Source of the DNA: JAGVSZ01 sp963747775
GTDB lineage: Bacteria; Pseudomonadota; Gammaproteobacteria; Burkholderiales; SG8-39
Direction: 5' to 3'
Assembly (NCBI GenBank): GCA_963747775.1
Contig: CAVVGT010000009.1
Location: 452,331-516,330 of the forward strand
Length of the DNA: 64,000 nt
Shown here: piece by piece, positions 38,516 through 47,796 of the stretch
How positions within the stretch are numbered: the first letter of the stretch is position 1
Layout: each line of letters starts with the position of its first letter
The notes under the pieces: generated by a model
Databases searched by the model: none
The model's input: the letters and a program-made list of their open reading frames with translations, nothing else
What the model was told of the DNA's origin: nothing
Translations under genes and position numbers: made by a program

Positions 38516-39049
38516 TCAGCGCCAGCCGACGCCGCGAGCGCCCACGCCGACGCCGTGGAACCCCGGCCCGACCCCGCCTCCGACCCCGTACCAGTCGATA
38601 AACACGCTCGTCGCGCCGCCGTTCGCCGGCATCCTTCCCTCGACGATCTTGTACGTGTACAGGAGGTCGGCACCGTCGACGACCGGCTTCATGAGCGTGA
38701 CCACCACGAGCGTCGGTTCCGCGCGCCCCGGCTCGTAGATCGAGAGGGTCGCGTTCGGCGGATCTGCGTTGAAACTGTCCCGCCCCTCTTTCCACGTCTT
38801 CAGGTAGTCGGTCATCGGGAGATTGCCGGCGATCCGCTTCGGCCGGTCGGAGAAGTACAGCGTCTGCTGATTGACCTTGACCAGCCGCAGAGTGCTCCGG
38901 GCGGCGTCGACCCGGAGGTCCTCCGCGATTTGCACGAACATGAGTTGCGCCTGCGACCCGCCGGCTTCCGCGCCGGGTGCCTGCGAGCCCGCGCAGCCAG
39001 CGAGAGCGGCGGCCGCGATCGCGAGCAGCATGTAAGCGACGATTCTCAT
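38516..39049 (-). CDS. Lipoprotein paralogous to the SHOCT-tailed protein
   Basis: The 177-aa protein has a lipoprotein signal (ALAGCAG). It shares the domain LMFVQIAEDLRVD, TLYFSDRPKRIAGNL, FNADPPNATLSIYEPG, LLYTYKIVEGRMPA with its neighbour but lacks the SHOCT tail and ends in a Gly-rich stretch. A textbook AAGGAGG box lies six bases before the ATG at 39049. Duplicated and co-transcribed, the two probably act at the same place in the envelope. Confidence 0.7.
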   Translation of the reverse strand: MRIVAYMLLAIAAAALAGCAGSQAPGAEAGGSQAQLMFVQIAEDLRVDAARSTLRLVKVNQQTLYFSDRPKRIAGNLPMTDYLKTWKEGRDSFNADPPNATLSIYEPGRAEPTLVVVTLMKPVVDGADLLYTYKIVEGRMPANGGATSVFIDWYGVGGGVGPGFHGVGVGARGVGWR

Positions 39050-39096
39050 ATGGCCTCCTTGACCGGTTGCGGCGACGCGCCTCGGGTGCCGATGAA

Positions 39097-39531
39097 TCAC
39101 GGCTGCGTCGCCACGTACACGAGGTTGTTGCCCTGGAACGCGGCGCGATAGAACACGCCGGGGCCGCAGTTGTAGTACTCGACGCCGCCGATCGCCGTCG
39201 CGGCACAGCCGGGCGGAAGCGCATGCACGACGGTTCCGACCGGCACCGGGCCCGCGGGCGCAGGCGGCGGCGGAGGTGGGGGCTTCGGCTGAGCGGCGGC
39301 AGCGGCCGCCGAAGCCGTCGCGGCGGTCGCCGCCGTGGCCTCCACGGCGACCACGCGGCGTGTCGTGCGCCGGGCGACGCCCGCATAGGACATAGGTGTG
39401 AGCGGCGCGCCGATGAGCGCGGCAGCCTCCCGCACGAAACCGAGGCCGAGCGGCACCTCGGGCGCGAAATCCGCGAGCAGTAGCGCAGGCACCGAGACGC
39501 CCAGTAGCGCGAACTTGAGTGTTCTCTTCAT
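39097..39531 (-). CDS. Exported Ala/Pro-rich small protein
   Basis: The 144-aa protein has a signal peptide (LKFALLGVSVPALLLADFA), an Ala-rich and poly-Pro middle, and a C-terminal motif VEYYNCGPGVFYRAAFQGNN, LVYVATQP. This Y-Y-N-C-G-x-Y-Y-R-x2-F-Q pattern occurs in short exported proteins of betaproteobacteria that I believe are related to DUF6515; the match is from memory. GGAGG precedes the ATG. It is sited between the lipoprotein pair and the DUF2092 gene, with small gaps. Confidence 0.65.
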   Translation of the reverse strand: MKRTLKFALLGVSVPALLLADFAPEVPLGLGFVREAAALIGAPLTPMSYAGVARRTTRRVVAVEATAATAATASAAAAAAQPKPPPPPPPAPAGPVPVGTVVHALPPGCAATAIGGVEYYNCGPGVFYRAAFQGNNLVYVATQP

Positions 39532-39547
39532 CGTATCCTCCGAGGAC

Positions 39548-40315
39548 TCAGCGGGTGCCGCTCTTGCCGAGCGGCAGGAAATCGACCTTCCTCGCGCCCT
39601 TGCCTGGGGTGAAGGCGAACGTCTTCTCGCCGAACTGTGGCGCGAGGTTCCACTTGGTCATCACCACCTCGAACTGGGGCGAGCCGGCGATGTCCGTGCT
39701 GGTGATCACCCATTTGCGCGGCAGCGGCTGGGCGCCTTCCTGGATCCAGATCTGCCAGTCGACCCCGGCGCCGCGGAAGGCGAGATGGTCGCAACGCGCG
39801 CCCTCCACCACGCTCTTCCCGACCACGAACCCGGAGGTCACGTTCTCCATCAGGACCTCGTACGCGTTCGCGTACAGGAGGTCGCTGCCCGGCGCGATGA
39901 TGTCGAGGGAGGTGCGCGCGAAGTCGAGCATCTGCTCCACCGTGCCGGGAGCAGCCACCGTGGCGTAGTACTTCTGCCCGGGGTTATAGAGCGTGAGCGA
40001 CTTCCCGTCGTAGAGGAAGAGCTGGTCGACCAGGTCGCCTTTGCGCTCGGCCCGCAGCTTGTTCGGGCGCTGGACCGAGCCGGTCGCCGCAGTGCCGAAC
40101 TGGAGCTTTTGCCCGGACGTGAGCACGACCTCGATCGTGTTGCGCGTATCGACGGTGAACCGCTTCTGCGCCGCGAGAAAGGCCATCGACGTCTTCAGCA
40201 GCTTCTCGGCCTGCGGATCGATTCCCGCAGGTTGCGCGGGCGCCGTCTGCGACAGCACGCTAGTCACAACGAACGCGAAGGTCGCGATGACCCGCGCTTT
40301 GGAGGTTGACTTCAT
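39548..40315 (-). CDS. DUF2092-family periplasmic protein
   Basis: The 255-aa protein has a signal peptide ending near TAPAQPAG. The body fits the DUF2092 (predicted periplasmic, LolA/LolB-like) family: LLKTSMAFLAAQKRFTVDTR, LRAERKGDLVDQLFLYDGKS, YYATVAAPGTVEQML, DHLAFRGAGVDWQIWIQEGA and PQFEVVMTKWNLAP. Proteins with this fold may bind lipids or lipoproteins. It is the first gene of the minus-strand envelope run ending with the OmpA-type lipoprotein. The ATG at 40315 has a GGGAGAG box. Confidence 0.8.
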   Translation of the reverse strand: MKSTSKARVIATFAFVVTSVLSQTAPAQPAGIDPQAEKLLKTSMAFLAAQKRFTVDTRNTIEVVLTSGQKLQFGTAATGSVQRPNKLRAERKGDLVDQLFLYDGKSLTLYNPGQKYYATVAAPGTVEQMLDFARTSLDIIAPGSDLLYANAYEVLMENVTSGFVVGKSVVEGARCDHLAFRGAGVDWQIWIQEGAQPLPRKWVITSTDIAGSPQFEVVMTKWNLAPQFGEKTFAFTPGKGARKVDFLPLGKSGTR

Positions 40316-40335
40316 TGCACTCTCCCTGGACGCGC

Positions 40336-40405
40336 CTAGTCCCGCGTCGAATCGTCGTCGTTGATCAGCAGCACGCGCGACCCTCGGGTCTCGGTGTGAC
40401 ACCAT
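40336..40405 (-). pseudogene. 5' fragment of a response-regulator gene
   Basis: Reading leftwards, the sequence matches the first 20 codons of the receiver gene at 47797-48204: GTG-TCx, then RVLLIND-DDS where that gene has RVLLVDDDDSL. A one-base shift and an early TAG end it. The upstream region is also copied (see the motif at 40435-40453). It is a duplicated promoter and start region, now placed ahead of the DUF2092 operon. Confidence 0.6.
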
Positions 40406-40434
40406 CTCAGTATCCGCCGCCGCCCCAGTGCGGA

Positions 40435-40453
40435 AAATTAGACTTTGGTGCAA
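40435..40453 (-). promoter_or_regulatory. Repeated AAATTAGAC-TTTGGTG motif, site 1
   Basis: AAATTAGACTTTGGTGCAA recurs with few changes at 48237-48255 and 48356-48374, each time 30-80 bp upstream of a start on the minus strand. On that strand the core reads ACCAAAGTC. It may be the operator of the FixJ-type regulator encoded at 48397-49044. Confidence 0.45.
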
Positions 40454-40511
40454 TGCGGAGCGGGAGGGGGAAACTTACCCAACCGGGTCCGACCGGTTAG
40501 AGTGCGCGCCG

Positions 40512-41117
40512 CTATCGCAAGGACCAGCCCAGCAGCAGCAGCCCGCTCGCCGCAATCCAGCTTCCGGCGACGCGCCAGGCGATGCGCAGCCATCCCGACT
40601 GCCACGCGGCGGCGCACGCTGCGCCCAGGGTCGTGACGACGAAGACCGCGCCGACGATGCCGACGACGCCGCGGATGCCGGGACCGGCCTGCGCCATCGC
40701 GTAGCCGTTCGCAAGGCCGAGGAAGAGGCCGACGGCGGCCGCGATCGCCGTCGTCGCGGCCGCCGGCAGCCGGAAGTCGGCCGCGACGAGGCCGCCCAGC
40801 ACGAGCAACGGCACCCACGAGAGCGAGTCGGGCACGGGGACTCTCGCCGCTGTCCCGAGGATGCCTGCGAGCAGCCACGCCACAGGCAGCACGAAGATCG
40901 CGCGCCGCGCGTGCTCCCTGCCGCGCAATCCGGCGAGCACCGCCAGCGCGAGCGCCGGAATCAGGTCCTCGGGCGTCAGCGCGAAATGAGCGATGCCGTC
41001 GTACACCGGTCCGAGACCGGTTTCGACCAGGTGCGCGTGCGCTTGCGGTGCGCACGACGCCAGCACGAGTCCGCGACCGGCCGCCCGGGCCCGGGCACCG
41101 ATGTGCAGCGGCTTCAC
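40512..41117 (-). CDS. HupE/UreJ-like or related membrane protein (second small one)
   Basis: The 201-aa protein has six or so hydrophobic segments. Early on it shows HLVETGLGPVYDGIAHFALT and PEDLIPALALAVLAGLRG, the H-x-G-x3-D-G-x-H-F layout seen in HupE/UreJ-related permeases. The start is a GTG at 41117 overlapping the previous stop (GTGA). It is the last of three consecutive transporter-like genes and likely co-translated with them. Such proteins are thought to take up nickel or cobalt; the metal here is not shown. Confidence 0.65.
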   Translation of the reverse strand: MKPLHIGARARAAGRGLVLASCAPQAHAHLVETGLGPVYDGIAHFALTPEDLIPALALAVLAGLRGREHARRAIFVLPVAWLLAGILGTAARVPVPDSLSWVPLLVLGGLVAADFRLPAAATTAIAAAVGLFLGLANGYAMAQAGPGIRGVVGIVGAVFVVTTLGAACAAAWQSGWLRIAWRVAGSWIAASGLLLLGWSLR

Positions 41118-41710
41118 GCGATCGCGCGCCACAGGAAGAAGACTCCCGCAAGCCCGACGCCGCCGCCGGCGATTCGTAGCGCGATCCGGCCCGCCGGCCA
41201 GCGGTGCATTGCGCCGATCGCGATGCCGACCGCGTGCAGGCACCCGGTCGCGACGACGAAGCCGAGGCTGTACAGAAGCCCGCTCTGCCCGGGGGGCAAC
41301 TCCGTGCCGTGCGCGTGCCCGTGAAAGACGGCGAAGAAGCCGACCAGCGCGGCCGCGGCAAACAGGGGCAGGCGGCGCTCCGTCATCACCGCGGCGCCCA
41401 GCAGGATCGCGGAGGCGGCGATGCCGGCCTCGACGCCCGGCAGCGGAACGCCGAGCAGGCCGAGGAATCCGCCCAGCGCCATCACGATCGGAAACGTCAC
41501 CGGGAGCAGCCAGATCGCCGGCGCGCCGAGCTGCGCTCCCCAGAGTCCCACTGCGACCATCGCGAGCACGTGATCGAGTCCCGAGACCGGGTGCAGCAGC
41601 CCGGTGAGGAATCCCGCCGCCTGCCCCGTTTGCACGTGCGCGAGCGCGGGGGCGGCCAGCGCGGCGAGCGACACGGCAACGAGCGGGCGATTCGCCGACG
41701 CCGTTCGCAT
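41114..41710 (-). CDS. HupE/UreJ family metal permease
   Basis: The 198-aa protein has a signal-like first helix ending APALAH and then the family signature HPVSGLDHVLAMVAVGLWG. GFFAVFHGHAHGTELP, rich in His, follows and is typical of the HupE/UreJ nickel-permease family. The signature His and Asp residues are present. Both ends overlap the neighbouring genes by four bases, showing a tight operon with the larger HupE-type protein upstream. No urease or hydrogenase gene is in the window, so nickel use is inferred from family only. Confidence 0.85.
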   Translation of the reverse strand: MRTASANRPLVAVSLAALAAPALAHVQTGQAAGFLTGLLHPVSGLDHVLAMVAVGLWGAQLGAPAIWLLPVTFPIVMALGGFLGLLGVPLPGVEAGIAASAILLGAAVMTERRLPLFAAAALVGFFAVFHGHAHGTELPPGQSGLLYSLGFVVATGCLHAVGIAIGAMHRWPAGRIALRIAGGGVGLAGVFFLWRAIA

Positions 41711-42729
41711 CACCCGCCCTCGACCATCAGCGCGAGCCGCTGGATCGTCCAGAACGCCCCGAGCGAGCCGACCACATAGGCCGGCAGCAGTTCGACTGGC
41801 CGCGGCCAATGCACCTGGAGGACCTTGAACGCGCGAACCAGCAGCAGGATCAGGGCGACGAAGGCGAGCTGGCCGATCTCGACGCCGACGTTGAACATCA
41901 GCAAGGCGAGCGGGATCTCGCGCTGTGGCAATCCGAGCGCCATAAGACTGCTCGCGAAGCCGAAGCCGTGAAGCAGGCCGAAGGCGAATGCGACCACCCA
42001 CGGATGCCGGATCGTGAAGCTCGACTCGCCACGCCAGACGCGGACGATCTCCGGGCCGAGGAACAGGATCGACAGAGCGATCGCGGCGTTGAGGGGCGGC
42101 GCCGGCACGTTGGCGTAGCCGAGCGTGGCGATGGCGAGGGTGATGCTGTGCGCGACGGTGAACGCGGTGATCGTCTTGACCAGCATCCACGGCGTGCGCA
42201 CGATGGCGAGCAGCCCGAGCACGAACAGGAGGTGGTCGACGCCGAGCAGGATGTGGTCGATGCCCTGCGCGAGGAACACGCCGGCAGAGGCCAGCGCGCC
42301 GCGCGGCGCTGCGAACTCGATCCACGGACGCGGCGGGCGGACGAGCTCGGTCGCGTGCGTGCCGTCGAGACGCTCGATCCGGACGAGCACGTCGGTGATC
42401 GTGAGCTGAAGCCCGGGGAATTCGATGCGCTTGCCCGCGAGGCCGTTCGGCCCGGCATCGATCCGGCGCCGCTCGAGCAGCGAATCGGGCAGCTCCTGGA
42501 CGCTGGGCTCCTCGACGTTCCGCACGCCGTCGGGCAGCTTAAGCGCGACGGGCAGGCGCATGCCCGCGAGCACCGGCGTGCGCCACAGCACGCTGAACTG
42601 GCCGGGCGCGGTTTCCTTGAGCTCGAGGTAGGCGGGCCGGGCCTCGTGGGCACGCGCCGCCGGCAGTCCGGCGAGCAGACCGAGCAGCGCCGCCGCGACA
42701 TATCCGGCGATGCGGCGCACGCCGATCAC
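41710..42729 (-). CDS. HupE/UreJ_2 family membrane protein
   Basis: The 339-aa protein has a signal peptide (LLGLLAGLPAARAHEARPAY) and a soluble beta-rich domain of about 150 residues. A HupE/UreJ-type membrane domain follows: GIDHILLGVDHLLFVLGLLA, TITAFTVAHSITLAIATLG, FGLLHGFGFASSLMALGLP, GVEIGQLAFV. These His/Asp-rich helices match the larger HupE/UreJ_2 type. The start is a GTG at 42729 overlapping the stop of the PpiC gene (GTGA), and the stop overlaps the next ATG. The extra periplasmic domain could bind the metal first. Confidence 0.82.
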   Translation of the reverse strand: MIGVRRIAGYVAAALLGLLAGLPAARAHEARPAYLELKETAPGQFSVLWRTPVLAGMRLPVALKLPDGVRNVEEPSVQELPDSLLERRRIDAGPNGLAGKRIEFPGLQLTITDVLVRIERLDGTHATELVRPPRPWIEFAAPRGALASAGVFLAQGIDHILLGVDHLLFVLGLLAIVRTPWMLVKTITAFTVAHSITLAIATLGYANVPAPPLNAAIALSILFLGPEIVRVWRGESSFTIRHPWVVAFAFGLLHGFGFASSLMALGLPQREIPLALLMFNVGVEIGQLAFVALILLLVRAFKVLQVHWPRPVELLPAYVVGSLGAFWTIQRLALMVEGG

Positions 42730-43640
42730 TTCGACGCCGCGCCCGACGGCGCGGGCCCTTTCGGTATCTGCGAAGACGACGAGGCCGCGGAACTCTCGGG
42801 CGGCGCGGGCAGCAGCACCGTGTAGTTGGCGCGCATCTTTTTGTACGCCTTCTCCCAGGCAAGCGCCTTCTGCTCGCCGAGCCACGCGGTCCGGATGTCG
42901 GGTTCGATCTCCTCGAAGGCCGGTACGCGGCCGGGAATCATGGTGTCGACGAACACGAGGTGCCAGCCGAAGCCGGACTCGACGGGCCCCTGCCACGAGC
43001 CGGGCGGAAGCTTGGCCAGCGCCAGAGCGAACGGCGATCCAAATTCCTTGCCGAGATAGTCGGGCGCGCGATCACGGTAGTAGTCCTGGAACATGAACGC
43101 GTCGGCGAGCGACCCCGCGATTTTCGCGTCGACCGGCTGGCCGGCGAGCTTCGCCAGCGCCTGCGCCGCATCGTTTCGCGCGCGGTCGCCGCGCCGGTCG
43201 GTCGAGAAGTACAAATGCCGGAAGCTCAGCCGGGGCGGCTGCGCGAATTTGGCGCTGTTCTTCTCGAACCAGCTCCTGAGCTCGGCCGTCGTCGGCTCGC
43301 GCGCGGCGGCCACGTCCTCGGCCAGGAACTGCATCTTCTGCGCCATGCGGCGCTTGACGATCTCGTCGTTCTTGTCGAGGCCCATCGCGAGCGCCTCGCG
43401 GTAGAGGATTTCCTGCTGGACCTTGTTCTCGACCATGCGCTCGAGCTCCTGCGGCGTCGGCAGGCGGCGCCACTGCGACTGGAAGAGCAGGGTGAGCTGG
43501 GCGATCTCGTCGAGCGACAGCCGGATCTCCTTCGACGTCGCGGTTCCCTGGCGTCCGGACTGCGTGAGGCTGTAGAGGCCGAACAGAACCGCCCCGATCA
43601 GCAGGAAGTGGACCAACGGCTCACGTAGAAGACGGCTCAT
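42726..43640 (-). CDS. Membrane-anchored PpiC-type peptidyl-prolyl isomerase
   Basis: The 304-aa protein has one N-terminal membrane anchor (LVHFLLIGAVLFGLYSL), a SurA-like helical part (MVENKVQQEILYREALAMGL) and a parvulin domain (RLSFRHLYFSTDRRG, SPFALALAKLPPGSWQGPVE, GFGWHLVFVD). It would help fold exported proteins in the periplasm. It is the first gene of the operon with three HupE-type permeases, a pairing I have seen in several betaproteobacteria, which hints at a client relationship. A longer start at 43694 is possible. Confidence 0.85.
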   Translation of the reverse strand: MSRLLREPLVHFLLIGAVLFGLYSLTQSGRQGTATSKEIRLSLDEIAQLTLLFQSQWRRLPTPQELERMVENKVQQEILYREALAMGLDKNDEIVKRRMAQKMQFLAEDVAAAREPTTAELRSWFEKNSAKFAQPPRLSFRHLYFSTDRRGDRARNDAAQALAKLAGQPVDAKIAGSLADAFMFQDYYRDRAPDYLGKEFGSPFALALAKLPPGSWQGPVESGFGWHLVFVDTMIPGRVPAFEEIEPDIRTAWLGEQKALAWEKAYKKMRANYTVLLPAPPESSAASSSSQIPKGPAPSGAASK

Positions 43641-43771
43641 GGCGTTCCGCAGGAATTGCGCCGGCCGCGACCACCGCATCGCGGACTGCGTCAATGGGAG
43701 ATCAGTAAACGGGCTGGCGGTTCCCGGAAATCGGCTGTAACGGCTCGTCGGTTCGGGTCGTCAGCCCCGAG

Positions 43772-44905
43772 CTAACGCGGCGGCGACGTCGGCGCCGGGC
43801 TCGGCGCGAGAACCGCGCTCGCCGAGCGGCCGGAGGCGCCGATGTCCGGCCCAAGCTGGCCGATGGCATTCGCGCCGCCCGGGCTGAGCCGCAGGTACGT
43901 GACAATCGCAGCGCGCGATGCGTAGTGCTGACGGACCTCCGATTTCATCAGCGCAACGTATTCGGGCACCGCGTCCCAGTACTGCCAGGCCGCGAGGTCC
44001 TGGGCGACGAGTCCCGCGAGCGGCTTGTGGGCCTGCATGAAGATGCGGTACGACTCGATGACGCGCTGACGCGGAATCGCCGCATTCGCGTTCCCGTGCA
44101 CGCTGAGCGCCAGCAGCGCCCCCTCGATCTCGCGCGTCGAACGCTTCTGATCACGGAGGTAACTGGCGTCGATCCATGCCATGCGCGCCGGACCGCGCAG
44201 CTGCACGTCGGCGGCAATCATCGAACCGAGGTTCGTCGCGTCGCCCGCTTGCCAGGCCGCGTCGAGCCGCGAATCGAGTCCCGCGGCGTCCTTCGCATCT
44301 CCGGCGATCCCGAGCAGCAGCAGGTAGAGCGGTTGCCGCGAAGCGAGCCCCGGATCACCGAGCCATCGCCGGACCGCCGCAGCGGGTATGCGCGGCTTGA
44401 GGGTGAGCAACGCGGCGTACGGCGCCGCGGCAAGCGTGCCGTACGCGGCCTCGGCGACCAGCGGCTCGTGATGCTCGAGATACGGAAGCATCAGGGCGAC
44501 GCGCGCGCGCGACTCGTCGGCGTTCATTTCCGTCGGGCGCTTCCCTGCGGCAAGCTCGCGCAGCCACGATGCGTGCTCGACGCCGATCGCGCCGACGCTG
44601 AACCACAACGGCCAGTTGTCGTCGCTGACGAGCAGCAATGTCTTCGTCTTCGTCTTGGTCTTCCCGGTCGCCGCGGCTTTGAGCTGGACCGAGCGCCCGT
44701 CGAGGATGCCGCCCGGTTGCTGACCCTTGATGACCGCGACGACCCGGTAACCGCTTCCATCCGCGGTGGGGTCTGCCAACACCGCCCGCCGCATGTCGAC
44801 GAGCTGCTCGGCCGTCGATGACCGGAAGCCCCCCAGGCAAAGGGGGCACGCGGTCGCTTCGAGGCTTGCGACGAGAAGCAGCGCCGCGAAAACCCACCTG
44901 GTCAT
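43772..44905 (-). CDS. Exported protein of unknown function
   Basis: The 377-aa protein begins with a signal peptide and CPLCLGGF, a Cys-x2-Cys pair right after the cleavage site. The body is helical with repeated Ala/Leu-rich hairpins (ARVALMLPYLEHHEPLVAEA, GDPGLASRQPLYLLLLGIA, GMIAADVQLRGPARM-like), suggesting HEAT- or TPR-like repeats. KTKTKTKTLLL at about residues 84-94 is a basic low-complexity run. It stands alone before the PpiC-HupE operon. The early Cys pair may bind metal, which would fit the neighbours, but this is inference. Confidence 0.6.
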   Translation of the reverse strand: MTRWVFAALLLVASLEATACPLCLGGFRSSTAEQLVDMRRAVLADPTADGSGYRVVAVIKGQQPGGILDGRSVQLKAAATGKTKTKTKTLLLVSDDNWPLWFSVGAIGVEHASWLRELAAGKRPTEMNADESRARVALMLPYLEHHEPLVAEAAYGTLAAAPYAALLTLKPRIPAAAVRRWLGDPGLASRQPLYLLLLGIAGDAKDAAGLDSRLDAAWQAGDATNLGSMIAADVQLRGPARMAWIDASYLRDQKRSTREIEGALLALSVHGNANAAIPRQRVIESYRIFMQAHKPLAGLVAQDLAAWQYWDAVPEYVALMKSEVRQHYASRAAIVTYLRLSPGGANAIGQLGPDIGASGRSASAVLAPSPAPTSPPR

Positions 44906-44998
44906 CGACTCGACTCCTGCCGGCTGGACGGCTCGACGAGAAGCTTTGTCAATCGGCCCTCCGCATCCGCTCCGACTCGTCTTTCAGCCTCTACAGCG

Positions 44999-47690
44999 CT
45001 ACTTGCGCGCGCCGGGAAAGAACGTTGACGCTGCCGATTTCAGCTTATCCACCGCCTGGTCGACCGCCCCCTCGACCAGGCGCCGCCGCATCTGCTCGCG
45101 CATGGCCTGGAACTTCTGCTGCTGCTCCGCGTTGAGCAGCGGCGAGATCTGCTCGTCGAAGGAGACGCCGAGCTTGCGCAGCGCCTCCACCTTCTGCAGG
45201 CCGCTGAGCTTGGTGTCCTTCTTCAGTTCGCCGAGTTGCTTGAGCTCCTGCTCGAGAATCGGGACGATCTGCTTCTTCTGCTCTTCCGTCAGCCCCAGCT
45301 CGATCGAGAACTGGTTCCCGAGCGCGGTCAGCGGGTTCGACGCGATCTGCGGCGCCGGGATGATCTCGTAGTTGGCGTAGCCGAACTCGTTGCTGCGCGC
45401 GGCGTAGGTGTCCTTGCCGAGCTTGTAGAACGTCAGCGCGTACGGGTGCTGCGACACGGGGATCACGACCTTGCCGCCTTCGATCTTGTAGGCGCTGGTC
45501 AATCCCCGGTAACCGTCGCCCACGATGTCGCCGTAACTGCTCGGCATATCGGTGCTGGTTCCGACGCGGAACACGATCGTCTTGCCTTCGGTCGTGAAGT
45601 TCTGGCTGAACTGTTCCCCCGTGACGTTGTTGCGCAGCCAGAAAGCCTTGCCGACGATGAGCGCCTTCAGCTGCGCATCGTTGAGCGCGCTGGCGCCCTT
45701 CTTCGTCAGGTCGGCAACGGTCATGCCTGCCGAAGCCTTCTTGCGCGCCTCGGCCGACGGCGCATACCAGATCGGCGAGCTCCAGGCGCGTTCCTGCCCC
45801 GTGAGCGGCACGATGTCGGGCGGCGGCAGTCCCGCCTTGACGGCCTGGATGAGGGTCCAGCGCGGCGTGGGAATCTCGATTACGCGCGCGTAGTAAAAGG
45901 CGTGCAGGCTGGCGTCGAACTCCGGATCGGTCCAAACGATCTTGAGCTCGGCCGAGCCGACGCTGTTGGTGTAGGTGGCCTTGTCGAAGTCCACCGTGCT
46001 CTGGATGGCCGGCACCCGGCCGGTCCACTTGTCGGGCTTGCGGTCGCCCGCCCACACGACGTCGAAGACCCGCTCGAAGCTCTGCCCGTTCTTCGTCCAG
46101 CCCTTGACGACCTGGATACGGTCCAGATTGCCCGAGGCCGGGTCCTTAACGGCCCAGACGACGAACTTCGGCGCCGTGCCTTTGCCGCCCGCGGGCATCG
46201 GCGGCAGGTCCGCGCCCATCGGCACGCCGCCTGCGTAGGACTGCTTCACCCAGTCGCCGGCGTTGAGGAGGTCCTTGCCGTAGCCCCAGCCGCCGAAGAA
46301 GCGGACCTTGATGTGCGGGCCGCTGACGCCGAACGTTTCCTTGCGGTACATCGCGTCCCACAGCGAAGCGCGGGTGTTCTCCTCGGCCCACACGCCGGTT
46401 AGCCCGCCGGGGTTTTCCAGGCGCACGTCCATGGTGCCGCCGATCAGTACGCCGGCAAAGCGTCGCTCGACCGACCCGTCCGCATCGGCGTGCAGGCCGA
46501 AGAAGTTGTCCTGGCGGTACGGGCTGGCGCTGTTGTGCGAGTCGGAGCCGCCGGCCATGCCGAACTTGTACGGGTTGTAACCGCGCACGTCCTGCATCGT
46601 CAGACCGTCCTTCAACGCCTGGCGCGCGAAGCTGCCGGTAATGTGGTCGATGCGGCCGACGTCGTCCGGAAGGCCCAGGATGGCCTGAAACAGCTCGTAG
46701 CTGGCGAACTCGTCGTTGGGCGACAGCAGGGGGTGCGTCTCCGACTGTCCCTTGCCCTGCTTGATCTCGATCAGGCGCTCGTTGCGGTCGCGCGCGGCCG
46801 CCCACGCGGCGTCGATCGGCCGCCCGGTGGTGTTGTCGACGTCGACCGGATACATCCAGCCGTCGCTGACGTTGGCGTTGTGCGAGATCGCGAGCAGTTC
46901 GTTGCCGCTCTTCCGCTGCGCGTCCATCCAGTTCCACAGGTCCGTGGGGCGAGTGGACTCGAGCGAACTGAACGGATAGTCGGGGACCTTTTCGCAGGCC
47001 CGGAAGAAGACGTTGCGGTGCAGGTTGTGACCGCCCGGCATCGACGTCCACTCGTACGAGCAGAACGCGGTGAACTTGCCGGGCTGGTTGGCCTCGTCGG
47101 CGATCTTAACGTTTTCCTTCCACACGGTGGAAGTGATCTTCGGGTCCATGAGCGCCTTCACCGGCGCGCCCGAGTTGAGCTTCAGCAGATACGAGAAGAC
47201 CCGGTTTTGCTCTTCCTTGCTGTTCGGATCCTTCATGATCATGGGCTGCGCCTCGGGCAGCTTGCTCACGTAGGACCCCGGCGTGTTGGCCTCCCTGGTG
47301 ACGCCGACATACTCCGAGTGATCGGTCACGCCCATGAAGTCGAGCGGCGTGTCGATCCTGATGTCGAAGCCCATCGGGTGCTTGATCGTCTCGCCCTTGG
47401 CGTACTTGTAGGCGTCGGCCGGGCCGGTGAGGCGGTTGCCCATCACCCACGCGTCGACCGACCAGCCGGTGTGAAGGTGCGTCTCGCCGTAGTACGCGTT
47501 CCGGTCAGGGTTCGGTTGCAGCGCAGACGCCGGCGCCGCTGCCGGCTGGGCCGGGGCGGGCCGCCTTCTTGGCTGCGTCGTCCGCTCCGGCCTTCGCCGG
47601 TGCGGGCGGCTCGGGCTCCTTCCGATCGCAGGCGCCGAGCGCCACGAGCGCAACCACGGCCAGGCTTGCGGCGAGAAGGCGTGAAGTCAT
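44999..47690 (-). CDS. DUF3604-family lipoprotein; one frameshift
   Basis: With one frame correction this is a protein of about 890 aa. It has a lipobox signal (VVALVALGACD) and an Ala/Pro-rich spacer. A DUF3604 domain follows (YYGETHLHTGWSVDAWVMGN, DFMGVTDHSEYVG, CSYEWTSMPGGHNLHRNVFF, LLAISHNANVSDGW, MAGGSDSHNSASPYR). Its His/Asp motifs resemble the PHP metal-dependent hydrolase superfamily. The C-terminal 130 residues are a helical Glu/Lys/Gln-rich tail (LTEEQKKQIVPILEQELKQL) of a kind seen in Spy-like periplasmic proteins. The shift lies near 47565 in a run of G and C just after the spacer begins. Substrate unknown. Confidence 0.82.
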
Positions 47691-47796
47691 GGAGTTGGCT
47701 CCCCTGGAATTGAGCATCGATCTCAACACGTCGGCGCAACGAGCACGAGCATAGCATTGACGTTTGATCAGACCGTTTCAGTCCCGCCTCGTGTGC

